A stretch of DNA of 64,000 bases from Ipomoea triloba (lineage: Eukaryota; Streptophyta; Magnoliopsida; Solanales; Convolvulaceae), in assembly GCF_003576645.1 (NCBI RefSeq), contig NC_044916.1, forward strand, positions 35,769,140-35,833,139, given 5' to 3'. The translations under genes and the position numbers were made by a program. Under the pieces are notes generated by a model. The model did not search any database. It was not told the DNA's origin and saw only the letters and a program-made list of their open reading frames with translations. Shown piece after piece: positions 1 through 11,058 of this stretch. Each line of letters begins with the position of its first letter. Within the stretch, counting starts at the first letter, position 1.

Positions 1-21
1 TCCCCCCTCCCCCCTCCCCCC
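1..21. repeat. C6-T-C6-T-C6 tract (G-quadruplex/i-motif type)
   Basis: Three runs of six C separated by single T lie at the very edge of the window, inside the last visible CLT intron. The minus strand, which is the transcribed sense, carries the matching G runs and could fold as a G-quadruplex in the pre-mRNA. The tract may extend beyond the window. Confidence 0.6.
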
Positions 22-3000
22 AAATTTTCTTTGAACTACCACCCTTTGCCTTGTCAAGATTGGAATGAGTTGATTGAAGGAAACAGGGTAAGTGGGGGTG
101 AGGTTTACAGTCTAGCCAAGACACCTACAAATATTTTAGTTGACCTATTTGAAGCCATTAACGGATCAAATTTCCCTATCAGAAGTAAAAAAGTGGAAAA
201 GGTTACATCAAGATCCAGAATGTGAAGTATAACCTGACGTATCATTTCCAATATTGAAGAAGCAACCAGCTCCACTCTTGAGGAAAGAAGGCAGCTGAGA
301 AAATGGGATGCCCTTCAAGTTTGACAGGAAAGGCAGAAATAGTAGAACAAAAAGAGCCTGCAGATGAGAGCATAAATAAAGAATTAGCATTTAGAAAAAT
401 ATGACTCGACCAAAGAGTCAGTATGTCAACAGAATAAGAGACTGTAATTGAAATCCTCTTATTCATGCCACCAAAAATATCAAAACCATTTTGGAATATA
501 CAAGAAACAAAGCATGGAAAAAGATCAATGAATTCAGAAATGAGAAACCATAATGCAAATACTATTTACACCTATCTGATATGTTAGTGCATTTCATCAG
601 TTCCTAGAAGCAATAAAACGCAGAGCTATGTCTGCAGGCACATATGAAACAAAGACCAATGTCTGTGCCATTAGGAAATTACCTGGAATCCAGATCCAAA
701 TGAATTGACGACAAAAATATCAAGCATCTTTCCCTGTATTGATTGCATGATTTTTGAGAAACTCACATTAAGATTAGTATAGCAAAAATCATGAAAGTAG
801 AAAAAGGCCTTTCCAGAACTATTAACTTCACAAGGTGGTTTTTCTTAAAAGAAAAGAGATAGAACACCATAATAGCTAGGTACAGATCAGACACAATTCA
901 CCAGCTGAATAGAGAATGAAGAGAGCAAACAGTTCCCAGAATGAAAATTTCTAAGTAGATAAGAATTCTTCACACACCTTAAGTTGGGTTGCAGCATCAA
1001 TGAAGACAGATTCCTACACATTCACAAACCATTCAGTATATGCCCATTAAAAGTGACACAATGGAGTGACTATAGCCAAGGTGTACCTTAATAATGGATG
1101 CACCTGCTTGAAAAGCACTTGAAGCTATCATTAAAACAGGCCAAAGCAAAGCAACTCCAGATAACATATTACCACTGCCTGATCCACTGCAGTCAAATCA
1201 CAGCCACTTAAGATATATACAGTGTGAGCATAATAAATTATGCAGGAACACAGCAACCATAAAATAGCCATTCAACTTAAAGTCATTCTCAGTTGTCTAG
1301 CATGCTTAACATTTTAATGTTTTATACACTGAAACCATTAATTTTGTTTATTCTCATGGGAATTGGATTTTCTTATGAAAGGTGAAACTTTAATTACTAG
1401 TTGTGTAAGGAGCTTCATTTATTTAGTAGTGTAGATATTTATCAGCAATGAGTAACCTGCAGGATACTGCCCTAAGAGGATCCAAGAACATAAAATAAGA
1501 ATGTTCCACTGGACCTATCAAATTAAATAGCAGCCAGTTCAAATACATATCATAACTTTAAGGAAGAAATTTCAGGACCTTGTAACTGCCAATACCACAC
1601 CAGCAGCTACTAGTAAGCACCCAAAAATTTGATTTGGAGAGTATGTCCTCCCAAGTAACAAAAAAGAAAGAGCCAACTGCCACACTAAAAAGGTCTGCAA
1701 CAAAAGATTCTTCATGACATAAGCAATGGATGCAACATATATTGGAAAAATAGCTTGTGCATTTAAGTAGATTTCAAAAAATTCAGTTACTTTTTAAATG
1801 ACCAGGTTTGTTCCCATTTCTAATGCAACAGCAGTCCAGCTTTTACATTTAATTTCTTGATCAGTGAAAGACTGATTTGAAAAACTACACCGTACTTCTT
1901 TTTGATGAAAAGAAAAGCTTATTTATTGGAAAATTAGTCAACGGACAAGTGAGAAAAGAAAGTTCTAGATTTCTCAATAGTTAGATGGATCATCTTTGCA
2001 AAAAGAAGGGACAACAACTCAATTATATTAGTACAAAGTACTACATGCACTTGATACCTGACTCAGTATTGGAATGGATGGTCCAGGAAGCATGGCTGTA
2101 GTATAATAGAAAGGTCATCAGAAATCATCAAACTTTCCCTCAGTACTCTATGAGACTCTTTACATTACTTCCCTAGTTCTCTTTTTGATTTAAGATCAAG
2201 TTTTGGAAGAAATATGCCAATAAACAAAAGAAATTATTAGAAGAGAACCACTACAGTCATATACTTAAGATGAAAAGAGAAAGTACAAACAGCAAACTTT
2301 AAGTCATTTATTATATTTAGAAGCCCTGCAATATACAGATTATAAGTAGAGCCATAAGTGCTAGTCACTGAGTCTCTGTCTAAGAAGTCCAGTGCCACTG
2401 ATTATTCTTAAATTTCCAGGGTAAATAGTATACTGTACCTCCAGCATACATTCCAGAAACAACTCCAAGGGCTTCCAAAAAGCCAATGAGCCAAAAGCTT
2501 GACTTTGGAAGGGTCAACATATCTTTGGTTACTATCCCAGCACGGTATCTCAAATAAAGCATGCAAAAGTAAATACCCAAGTACCTATATTTCACAGAAA
2601 GATCATCAGATCATGACTGAAAAACTATGAACTACACATCTATGGCAAAGAATCAACCTATAGTATTAGTGGCTGCATCTTGGCATGACAGGTATGAAAG
2701 ATAGCATATTTGTGTCCTTTATATTGGTTGTTTAGCTGATTTGTGAGTGGCAGTTGACATACTCCAGACATTTGAAATTTCATAGTAAATCCCAATATAA
2801 GTATAGGGCAGACAAACCATGGCATTATTCTACTCATTGATTAGTATGGAGTACTACATTAATGCATAACTGTGCACCCTCTTCCCCCAAGCTCAAAATC
2901 CAAATACCACATTGCTCTATAAATTCAAACTATTCCATATGCACACACACAAACACAAGCAATCAAAATAGTACTAATAGCTTTCCAGAAAATCATCAAT

Positions 3001-3465
3001 GAGCGGATCAAGATTAAGATCATCCAGAAATAAAATCATGTAAATTTACCCGAAAGTAGTGACCTGAGCTAGGAAAAACGGATATTCCTTCATTGGAACG
3101 AGTGCGAGTTTGTAAAGCACCCGATTAGCTATCCCAAGGATCACAGTAACTGCAGAGTTCAAGATCACAGCCTTAGTATTTCTAGGCGGAGCATCGGTGC
3201 TCTCAGACGAAGCGCGGATGGCGAATCTCGAGCTCGTCGACGGAGAATGCTCAGTGTGAACGGTCTTCCGGCGTCGGATTTCGAAGCGTTGACCGAGGAG
3301 GTTGATCGGAAAAGAGGGCGGAAGGGAGAGATTGTGACGACGGTTTGAAGAAGAAGGCGGCATTGCCGGAAGGCGTCCATTGATGACGTGGTGAGAAGTA
3401 AGAGTGCGGAAATGTGGTGTTAAAAATCTGGCGCGAGTACTACGAGCGGCACAGATTGATTCCAT
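1..3465 (-). CDS. CLT: CLT-type plastid thiol transporter (CRT-like), 3' end missing
   Basis: Membrane transporter of the drug/metabolite transporter superfamily, related to the Plasmodium chloroquine-resistance transporter. Plant CLTs export glutathione and gamma-glutamylcysteine from plastids. Eight exons join in frame with GT..AG borders: 3050-3465, 2439-2584, 2058-2095, 1579-1694, 1087-1186, 978-1013, 683-733 and 234-357, giving about 342 residues. The last exons lie left of the window. The start at 3465 opens an Arg/Ser-rich stretch of about 80 residues that fits a plastid transit peptide. Membrane segments follow, with family-typical strings such as LYLRYRAGIV, LPGPSIPILSQ, FLVWQL, VLMIASSAFQAGASI, FIDAATQLK, DIFVVNSFGSGFQ and FLPFLSNLKGIPF. 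Known plant CLTs have about 430-450 residues. The adjacent TFIIA-gamma gene suggests the CLT2 lineage, which is an inference. Intron 8 holds the C-rich tract at the window edge. Confidence 0.93.
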
Positions 3466-4091
3466 GAGGACAGGGAAATGGCGGTGCTGTGTTGCCGTTT
3501 ACCAGCTAGCTTACCTACCTACAACAAACGACAACCAAAAATATCAATGCCTTACACGCATCTCTTTTGCACATGTTTGTCGTGTAATAATTAGAAATAT
3601 CACTTTAAAATAAATAGTGTAAAATTTAAAAATCAATATTGGGATATACCACCGAGAAAAAAAAAAAAAAAAAGTTTCAATCACACTGAAACTTGACGGT
3701 CGAAGAAAGGCCGAAGAAGACCCTCCTATCAACTAGGCTATAATACAAATGAAACTATACTAAAACATTGAATCCAATTAATTAACAATCATATAGATCA
3801 TCTAACATATGGTCTTATAAACTTATATATTCTTCACCAAACTTAAAAGGATTTTTCTTCACCAAACTCTGGCTATTTTTAGCAGTCATAGTCTGCCATT
3901 TGAGCAGTGTGTGCTCCATAGATCTCATGGCTGGGATTTATAAGATATGCAGTGTGTGTGCTATGACCCATTATATTATGTGTCCATGAACAATTCTAGT
4001 CAAGAGCCTTCATCTCAATGGATTATTTCCATGATTTACAAGTCAAAGAGACCGGAGAAAAAGTTGAAAGAGAGAACTCAAGATTTTGAGA

Positions 4092-4210
4092 TATCTTTGA
4101 TCCTTCGAGAAAAGGTTATCAGAGTACTTACAAAATATTTGATCATTTAAGAAAAGGTTATGTACTCACAAAATCTTTGATCCCTGGAGAAAAGGTTATC
4201 AGAGTACTTA
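4092..4210. repeat. Degenerate tandem repeat, three units of about 38-43 bp
   Basis: Three neighbouring units share the core 'gagaaaaggttatcagagta' or close variants, each preceded by a 'tttgatc' string (about 4092-4134, 4135-4172 and 4173-4210). The middle copy is shorter and more diverged. The third copy matches the first best. Confidence 0.7.
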
Positions 4211-4286
4211 TTTGCATATACTTCCAACTTTAGAGCACCACTATCACACACCTTTAATCTTTACTTGAAAACCAAACCCACGTCAA

Positions 4287-4538
4287 ATGGAAGTAGTCTT
4301 CTCATCAGCAGAAACCAGAAGATCAAAATCCGGTAACTGTCTCAATAGCCAGGAGGAGTCTGTGTTGCTTAAAGGAACTGAACCATTAAGCAGGTTAAGG
4401 AGGAAGTGGGATGTTCAGCAGAAAGGAGTTGAGAACAAAATTTTGTTGTCCAACCCTTTAGGGGAGAGGAAGGCATTGCCAATTGATAGTGTACTAAGGG
4501 CAAACATATTGACCCTTCTAAAGCATTCGCAAGAGTGA
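4287..4538 (+). other. Unassigned 83-codon open frame
   Basis: An ATG-initiated open frame of 83 codons, hydrophilic and rich in Lys, Arg, Ser and Glu, with no motif I recognise. It could be a fragment of a decayed gene or retrogene, or chance. No splice sites or promoter were found that would make it part of a larger gene. No function is proposed. Confidence 0.15.
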
Positions 4539-5103
4539 CAAGAACCAAAAGTTCAGTTCCTGTTGGCGCCCAGCGGTTAGCCTCCACTCGAATGAACAAA
4601 GAAATAAATCCAATGGAGAAGAACAATTTAACAAGAGTCTGGTCGAGATAAAGATGACAACTATGTACAAGTTTATTTAGGAGGTTGTCACCACTCCATA
4701 TTTGTAGACAACATGTATTTCATGAGAAGTGAAACTAGATGTTCAAAATGACTTGTATAAATGTTTCTTAGCATCTAAGCTTAAAAAATGACAAATTATC
4801 AATGCATGTTATATTAGGGCATAAATATATGCAAAAGAAGAGATTCAGATGCCAAAGCATGGGATAAGCAAGGATGACAATCTTGAACTAAACCATAGTA
4901 CAAAAGGAGAGTATGCTGGAATGAAGTGAGGATCACTGTATACAGGTTGACACAAAAGGTGTTGCAATTTCATCTCTAGCCTGGAATTGTAGCCAAAGGA
5001 ATGAAACCCAGCTTTCTCCAATTCATATTTCACTAGCATCAAATTTCTATGAAGCAGAACTAAGAAAAAAACTTGTTCAACAGTTTCGTCATTTGCAATC
5101 CCC

Positions 5104-7052
5104 TCACTGGGTGAGAAGCTTTGAATCACATGCCACAATCTTAACACGACTAACATTCTCCTGGCATTCCTCACTCTTGAATAAAGCATCTTGTAAGATG
5201 AAAGTCCAGACGTTGTCACAGAATCTATATGTGTGAAGATGCCCCTGATACCAAAAATTGGGAAATCTGATGTTAACATCAGGATACAACTTGAATGCAA
5301 CAGACAGATTATAATTTATAGGATCACAATTATTGCAGTCTCAAATACCACCACAAGCTTGTTTAATTCTTCTAGTTTTACCAAATGAAGCTAAATAGTG
5401 GGATGCACGCATCCTACTTCAACCACTGTAAACCCGTAGAACAAGCATATCAAACCAAAAAAGTATATCCAATGTTATTTTTACTAAGCTATTTTTAGCA
5501 TGTCTTTAATGTTTTTTAAGTGTCCATCAAAAAAGATTACGGATCAAAGTTTACAGGTATGGCAATTGGAACCAGTAGAATACAAAATATCATGATATTG
5601 TTGGGTAATAAGTCCCAAAATCTTGTGAGTGATTGTAGGCTCCACATATTAAATGTGATGCAAACAAGGGACTGGATAGGATTGGTAACAACCCCTAATT
5701 TTAGTCCAAACCCATCCAGTCCTGTGTACCAAATGATCCTTAGTGCTGGATAGAAACCCATGCCTATTATTGTGAGAGAAAGGAATGGCTAATAAGATAT
5801 TTCCTATTTACTAATTCTTTGAGTTAACAATTAGTTGTCAATAAAGTTCAGAACATCACAGCATTCTGTGTTAGCCAATCAGCAGAGTTTATTGCATAAG
5901 GGATGGGAATATGGGATCTAAAAAGGCCCCAACTAAGCCCGCCCTAATGCTAATCCAGTTCTGGTAAGCTAAGCTCCTAAGATAAAAACTATGATTTTAA
6001 GGCCTGAATTTCAAAAAGATCCATAAGAATAGAATATGGAGAGCAGTTTATAGCAGAATCAAATCAGAATTATAAACTACACTAATCACATACAAAAAAC
6101 CCATCCTTCCAAATTACACTGCTCTCTAAATAACTTTATAATCTAATTAAAATCCTTCCATGTTCATTCTTACTTTGGCACTGCCTCACTGTAAGATTTT
6201 AAGTCATAAGGGTACACCATGCCCAAGAAGTAAGAAAGACCTCATACAAAAGGTTACACACAAAGGTCTATTTCCATACACATTATATCAAGGCCTTGAT
6301 GATGGTCCTGCATTGCATCCCATGTAAGAATTTCCCTCTTTATGCCCACTGTTATAAAATATAGCCCAAGTTCAAGATATTGTATGACTTCTTCCCGAAT
6401 TCGTTATCAAACCCATGCAATAGATATGACCATGAGAATGAGATCTAAAATAATATGAATCAACTAAACAAAATGGGTCATTTGTTGTTGTCCCTTAGTG
6501 CTGCCTTGTATTTGAAGTTAAACTAGTAAATACAAAGTACCTACCTTTAAAATTATGGAATTATGTTGCTCTCTTTTGCCCTAAATCAGTAAATACCAAC
6601 AGAATAAATTTAAAAGAATACCTTGATTGAAACTTTGTTCTTCACCTGAGCCTCCAGAGCTTCAGTCATCGACTGCATCAATAACATACTATCAAAGAGG
6701 CCTTGGAATGAAGAAAATACACAACACTAGAACTAAAAGAAACGAAAACCACGAAAATATGGATACATCCATGCAGCAGATTTCTTCATTTATACACACA
6801 CCCAGAAGCAAATTACTGTAAAACAAGAAGATTTGAAAAGCATAACATCCGTGCTAAAGCTAAAAATCATCAATATTTGCTGAAATATTAAAAATCACAA
6901 CATAAATAACGACAATAACAGACCTTGTCGAACTGAACAAGGACTTGGATGGCAATCTCTGGGCTGAGAATTCCATTGGAGACCATCTCATCGAGCGTCT
7001 CCGTCAAACACATCCCGATCGTCGATCTCCGGTAAAGCTCGAAGGTCGCCAT
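5104..7052 (-). CDS. TFIIA-S: Transcription initiation factor IIA small (gamma) subunit
   Basis: General RNA polymerase II factor. With the TFIIA large subunit it binds TBP on TATA-box DNA and stabilises the pre-initiation complex in the nucleus. Three coding exons join in frame: 6924-7052 (43 codons), 6622-6672 (17) and 5104-5244 (46 plus stop). The total is 106 residues, the usual length of plant TFIIA-gamma. Recognisable pieces are the start MATFELYRRSTIGMCL, LDEMVSNGILSPEIAIQVL (N-terminal helical domain), MTEAL, and the C-terminal beta-barrel with HLHTYRFCDNVWTFILQD and KIVACDSKLLTQ. A TATA box lies at 7361-7367 on this strand. An acceptor-like 'ggcag' just upstream of the ATG suggests a 5'-UTR intron. 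Intron 2 is about 1.4 kb. Rice homologues are known as bacterial-blight susceptibility targets (xa5), which is background only. Confidence 0.97.
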
Positions 7053-7360
7053 TCTTGTTCCTTTCCAAGATCTGCCAACAAAATTTTAATTGAATAAAAA
7101 ACTGATTAAAACAAAAAGTAAGAGAAATGAATCCATTGGGGCTCAGATTCAACACAAAAATTGAATTCAAAAAGTAAAAAACCAAAGTAGTTTTGACGGA
7201 AAATTACTGTAAAATTTCAAGTTTGAATGAAGTTTGGAAGAGGATTGAGGGAGGGGTCCGACTGTTGGGAAGTGGAGAGAAAGAGAAGAACCTTAGCTTG
7301 GCGTTTGAAGAGAGGGAGAAGAATGGGGGCTTTTATACCCTAGTTTTTGTAGCTAGGTGC

Positions 7361-7367
7361 TTATATA
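7361..7367 (-). promoter_or_regulatory. TATA box of the TFIIA-gamma gene
   Basis: TATATAA on the minus strand, about 310 bp upstream of the ATG. That leaves room for a short first exon and a 5'-UTR intron ending at about 7072. Position and sequence are seen directly. Its use as the promoter is inferred. Confidence 0.55.
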
Positions 7368-7821
7368 GCCGAAGGCGGTGGAATGACAAGTGTAAAAGTA
7401 CCGAACTGTCCTTCCTTTTTTTTTTCTTTTTTTTTTTTTTACCCACACAAACAAAATTCAATATTTCACTGAAGAAGTGAGTTTCTCTGGGCGTTTAGGA
7501 CTCGGGCACTCGGCCTGATCAGATTATCACAAGCCTTAACTGGAACTAACAAATATTTATTTTGTTTTAATTTCTATTTGTTCAAACAATTTATTTTTTA
7601 AAAAATGGTTTTGATTTGATAAATCCAATTTTGTCTCACTTCTCCCTCCAGACGTAGGATAACGACGGGTGTGTAAAATTAAATACTTTTAATAAGGCGT
7701 ATTTGAATATGTAATAAGACAATATTTTATTTTTTTTTAGATTTTAACCATCATATTACACATTGTTTGAAATATCAGTCAATTTTAATAGAATTGTACG
7801 AATTTAACTTGTTCAGACAGT

Positions 7822-8245
7822 TGACGGTAATAATATGTTACCGAATATTATTTGAGTATTATTGAGTATTTGAATACAGTATTGAGTGCAGTGCTCAGTG
7901 TACAAAATGAGTTGAGTGTTGTTTTGTCTAGTAAGAAGTGTCGTCCCTCTATTTTGCGTTGTGAATCCTTTTATTCCCTTCAGCTCAGTAATGGAGCATT
8001 AAGGCTGTTGAACGTTGGTCATCAATGTCATTAATGCTGAGGAGCTGAACGTTGGTCATCAATGTTATCAATGCTGAGGAGCTGAACGCTGAGGAGCTGA
8101 ACGTTGATCATCAATACTGAGGAGTTGGACCGTTGCGCATTGATGCTGAGGAGTGAGGTGTCTTGGGTAGTTTGACCGGCAACTGTCATGACACGGTCTT
8201 GCCAATGGTTCCGGGTCGGGTGCTGCTAGCCTGATTACTCTGTCA
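7822..8245 (-). repeat. LTR, left copy (3' LTR in element orientation)
   Basis: A 424-bp repeat beginning TGACGG and ending TCTGTCA. It contains a minisatellite built on 'gctgaggagctgaacgttgg' and 'catcaatg'. The number and order of minisatellite units differ from the right LTR although total length is the same. Its partner is at 10093-10516. Confidence 0.9.
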
Positions 8246-8262
8246 CCAGTCCCCCCACTCCC
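8246..8262 (-). other. Polypurine tract of the LTR element
   Basis: Read on the minus strand this is 17 bases, mostly G and A, directly next to the LTR. A polypurine tract beside the 3' LTR primes plus-strand DNA synthesis, which sets the element's orientation. Confidence 0.65.
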
Positions 8263-8344
8263 TAGCCAACGAGAGTGGTTGAGGTGGTTTGAGAGTAATG
8301 ACCAGCGTAAAAATTGTTTTTTTTTTTTTGTATTTTTTTTTTCG

Positions 8345-8460
8345 TTGCATCCTCGGCACGAGGCAAGGCCCCCGTGCCGAGGTGTGACCTCGGCGGTCGA
8401 GGTCGCCTGACCTCAACGAGGCCGAGGTCACGGTCATGACCTCGGCCAGGTCGAGGTCAC
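8345..8460. repeat. GC-rich block of nested inverted repeats
   Basis: Repeated 'gaggtc'/'gacctc' and 'cctcgg'/'ccgagg' words give many overlapping hairpins within about 115 bp, in sharp contrast to the T-runs on either side. It lies just inside the LTR element, where retroelements keep untranslated or packaging sequence. That role is speculation. Confidence 0.6.
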
Positions 8461-8557
8461 CATGTGCGTGACCTTAGGACAGAGTCACACATTTTTTTTT
8501 TTTTTTTTTGCTCAGGGCTCTTGCGTGAGTTCACTTCGACCATCCGTAGGTTTGGTC

Positions 8558-8850
8558 AAAGGTCAGCTTTCCCGTCAGGTAGCTAGCGAGATCGGATCTC
8601 GTGCCGGCCCTAAGGGACTAGAGTGTGGTGTTTTCATAGCAAAGCCTTAAGCTTTACCCAGAAAATACCCTCTGAGGTCAGCTCTCCCGTCAGGTAGCTA
8701 GCGAGATCAGATCTCGTGCTGGCCTTAAGGGATTAGAGTGTGGTGTTTTTTGAATCCAAGCCCTTGGCTAGGCTCAGAAAAACACTCTCCCGTTAGGTAG
8801 CTAGCGAGATCGGATCTCGTCCCGGCCCTAAAGGATTAGAGCTTAGTTTT
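8558..8850. repeat. Three-copy tandem repeat inside the LTR element
   Basis: Three units share the core 'aggtagctagcgagatcgga' followed by 'tctcgt', a 'ggccctaa' string and 'ttagag' (near 8575, 8692 and 8795). Spacing is about 100-118 bp. Each unit contains the palindromes gctagc and agatcggatct. Confidence 0.75.
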
Positions 8851-8929
8851 TTTTATTATTATTTTGTTTTTTAACAAAATTGATCAGGGCAGACCATGAC
8901 CAACTACTGAGTCCTTTTGCTTATGGAGG

Positions 8930-9790
8930 TGAACGCACAAGTGAAGGAGGCAGATGTACAAGTGCAGGAGGCGGATGCACCAGTGCAGGCGATAGACGCA
9001 CTTGAGGAGACGGATGCACCAGTGGAGGATGCGAGTGCACAAGTGCAGGAGGCGTGCGAGTGCACAAGTGCAGGAGGCGGATGCACAAGTGGAGGAAGCA
9101 AAAACACTTGAGGAGGAAGCAAACGCACTTGAGGAGGATACGACGCACTTGAGGAGGCGGCGCTGCTCGAGGAGGTGACGCAGCGCCACTTGATGAGGTG
9201 ACACCCACTTGATGAGGTGACTCTGCTTGAGGAGCAGCACCACTTGATGAGGTGACACCCGCTTGATGAGGTGACGCTGCTTCAGGAGCAGCAGCGCCAC
9301 TTGAAAAGGGCGGATGCACTAGATGAGGTGACACCTGCTCGAGGTGGTGACACTGCTCGAGGAAGTGACGCTCAATGTGATTGAGGTGGTGACCTCGCCC
9401 GTTTGATGAGGTGACGCTACTTGAGGAGCAGCGTCACTTGATGAGTTGACGCTGCTTGAGGAGCAGCGCTACTTGATGAGGTGACGCCACTCACCGCTTG
9501 AGGAAGTCCACGGATTGGATGGGAGCCGCGTTCACTCGGTAATGCCACTACTTGTAAGTCCACTACTTGGATGGGACCAGCGTTCACTAGATAACGGCAC
9601 TGCTTACAAGAGGTGAACGCACAAGTGAAGGAGGCGGATGCACTTGAGGAGGAAGTGCCCGTGGTTGTTGTTGAGTTGGCTACGGAGATCACCCTTACGG
9701 CGATCTCCCACGTGGTTACTGTTGAGCTGTTTACGAAGATCACCCGAGGGGTGACCATTGAGTTGCCCACGAAGATAACCCGAGGGGTGA
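8930..9790. repeat. Short-period repeats filling the LTR element interior
   Basis: Imperfect arrays of two word types: 'gaggcggatgcac(aa/ca)gtg' in the first 200 bp, then 'cttgatgaggtgac' with 'gctgcttgaggagcag' to about 9500. A further set follows with 'cccgaggggtgaccattg'. All six frames give repetitive Ser/Pro/His or Leu/Cys peptides, so the open frames here are a by-product of the repeats. Confidence 0.7.
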
Positions 9791-10073
9791 CCATTGTTCA
9801 TCGATGAGAACCATGAGAGCTGCTCGATAAGAACCATGGGAGCTGCTGGATCCGGGATGACCATTGTTCACTCGATGAGAACCATCAGAGCGGGGCTGGA
9901 TCCGGATTGCACCATCGACAGTGATGAGATGAGCTGGGTGTTTTGTGATTTGTGAAAAGTGTGGCTTGATAAGCAGGAGGCGAACGCCACTTGATGAGCA
10001 GGACACTGCTTGAAGAAGGCGACGCCATAGAGGTGTTTGTGATGTGTGAAGTTTGCCTGAGATATGATCTCGG

Positions 10074-10091
10074 CTCTCAATGAAAGCACCA
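10074..10091 (-). other. Primer-binding site of the LTR element
   Basis: On the minus strand this reads TGGTGCTTTCATTGAGAG, one base inside the LTR. It starts with TGG, the complement of a tRNA CCA end. I cannot name the priming tRNA from sequence alone. Confidence 0.65.
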
Positions 10092-10092
10092 A

Positions 10093-10516
10093 TGACGGTA
10101 ATAATGTGTTACCGGATATTATTTGAGTATTATTGAGTATTTGAATACAGTATTGAGTGCAGTGCTCAGTGTACAAAATGAGTTGAGTGTTGTTTTGTCT
10201 AGTAAGAAGTGTCGTCCCTCTACTTTGCGTTGTGAGTCCTTTTAATCCCTTCAGCTAAGTAATGGAGCATTAAGGCTGCTGAACGTTGGTCATCAATGTT
10301 ATTAATGCTGAGGAGCTGAACGTTGAGGAGCTGAACGTTGGTCATCAATGTTATCAATGCTGAGGAGCTGAACGTTGGTCATCAATGCTGAGGAGTTGGA
10401 CTGTTGCGCATTGATGCTGAGGAGTGAGGTATCTTGGGTAGTTTAACGGGCAACTGTCTTGACACGGTGTTGCCAATGGTTCCGGGTCGGGTGTTGCTAG
10501 CATGATTACTCTGTCA
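10093..10516 (-). repeat. LTR, right copy (5' LTR in element orientation)
   Basis: Matches 7822-8245 end to end with scattered substitutions and a rearranged internal minisatellite. Followed by the target duplication acagg at 10517-10521. Confidence 0.9.
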
Positions 10517-11058
10517 ACAGGTAATTGCATTTTTCTTTTAAAAAAGTTAAATCATTTAATTGCGAGTATCTTTTGTATAATTTAGTAACTAATTTGATCA
10601 TGATTTATTAATTAAGTGTGAGACGAATTTGGGTGATGACGTAATAACAACATTACCTGAATTACCAGCAATAAGACCACATTATTATAAACGTGAAGTT
10701 CATATCTTCAAAGACACTGCACATTATTTTTTTCTAAAAATAGACAAACACTGCATGCAAAACTGCCACCTGTGGTTTCCTAGTTGAATTTCACAGGCAA
10801 GCGACACATTACACGTCAAAGTTCATTTTCTGAATAAATATAATATACAATTCAAAAATACTTATACAATATATATTAATACTTACATTATTATTCTATA
10901 TAAATTTGACGCTTTGATAATTGGAATTTAAAATATATATATTTTTGTCAAAAAGATTTAGGCATAAGCTAGCTAGTGAACCGACATTTCTTCTTCAGTG
11001 TTCCTATGCAAACAAAGAAGCTAAGAAGCATTATCGTATTTAGTTAAGGGGTTTATCC

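Larger units (their letters stand above)
3466..5103. other. Spacer between CLT and TFIIA-gamma genes
   Basis: About 1.6 kb holding the shared upstream/downstream DNA of two minus-strand genes. It contains an A-run near 3657-3673, a degenerate three-copy repeat at 4092-4210, and an 83-codon plus-strand reading frame at 4287-4538 that I cannot assign. I see no convincing exon of a known family. Confidence 0.5.
7822..10516 (-). mobile_element. Non-autonomous LTR retrotransposon (2.7 kb)
   Basis: Two 424-bp direct repeats (7822-8245 and 10093-10516) start TGACGG and end TCTGTCA, flanked by a near-perfect 5-bp target duplication (acagt at 7817-7821, acagg at 10517-10521). Orientation is set by two sites. 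One base inside the right LTR, the minus strand reads TGGTGCTTTCATTGAGAG, a primer-binding-site form seen in plant Gypsy-type elements. Just inside the left LTR, the minus strand reads the purine tract GGGAGTGGGGGGACTGG. The element is therefore read right to left. The 1.85 kb interior has no gag, protease, RT, RNase H or integrase frame, only GC-rich short repeats. It must have moved with borrowed proteins, like LARD/TRIM elements. The LTRs differ at scattered sites, so the insertion is not recent. Confidence 0.88.

Noticed and set aside
31..225. 64-codon plus-strand frame at the left edge
   Set aside because: It lies in the last visible CLT intron opposite the coding strand and shows no family features.
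4845..5300. 151-codon minus-strand frame
   Set aside because: It overlaps the last TFIIA-gamma exon in another frame. The real protein is clear in the adjacent frame.
8558..8850. Regularly spaced repeats as a CRISPR-like array
   Set aside because: Plant nuclear context, only three diverged units, spacers themselves related, and located inside a retrotransposon.
8884..9864. Long frames on both strands (up to 138 codons)
   Set aside because: They arise from short-period repeats inside the LTR element. Peptides are low-complexity in every frame and match no gag or other protein.
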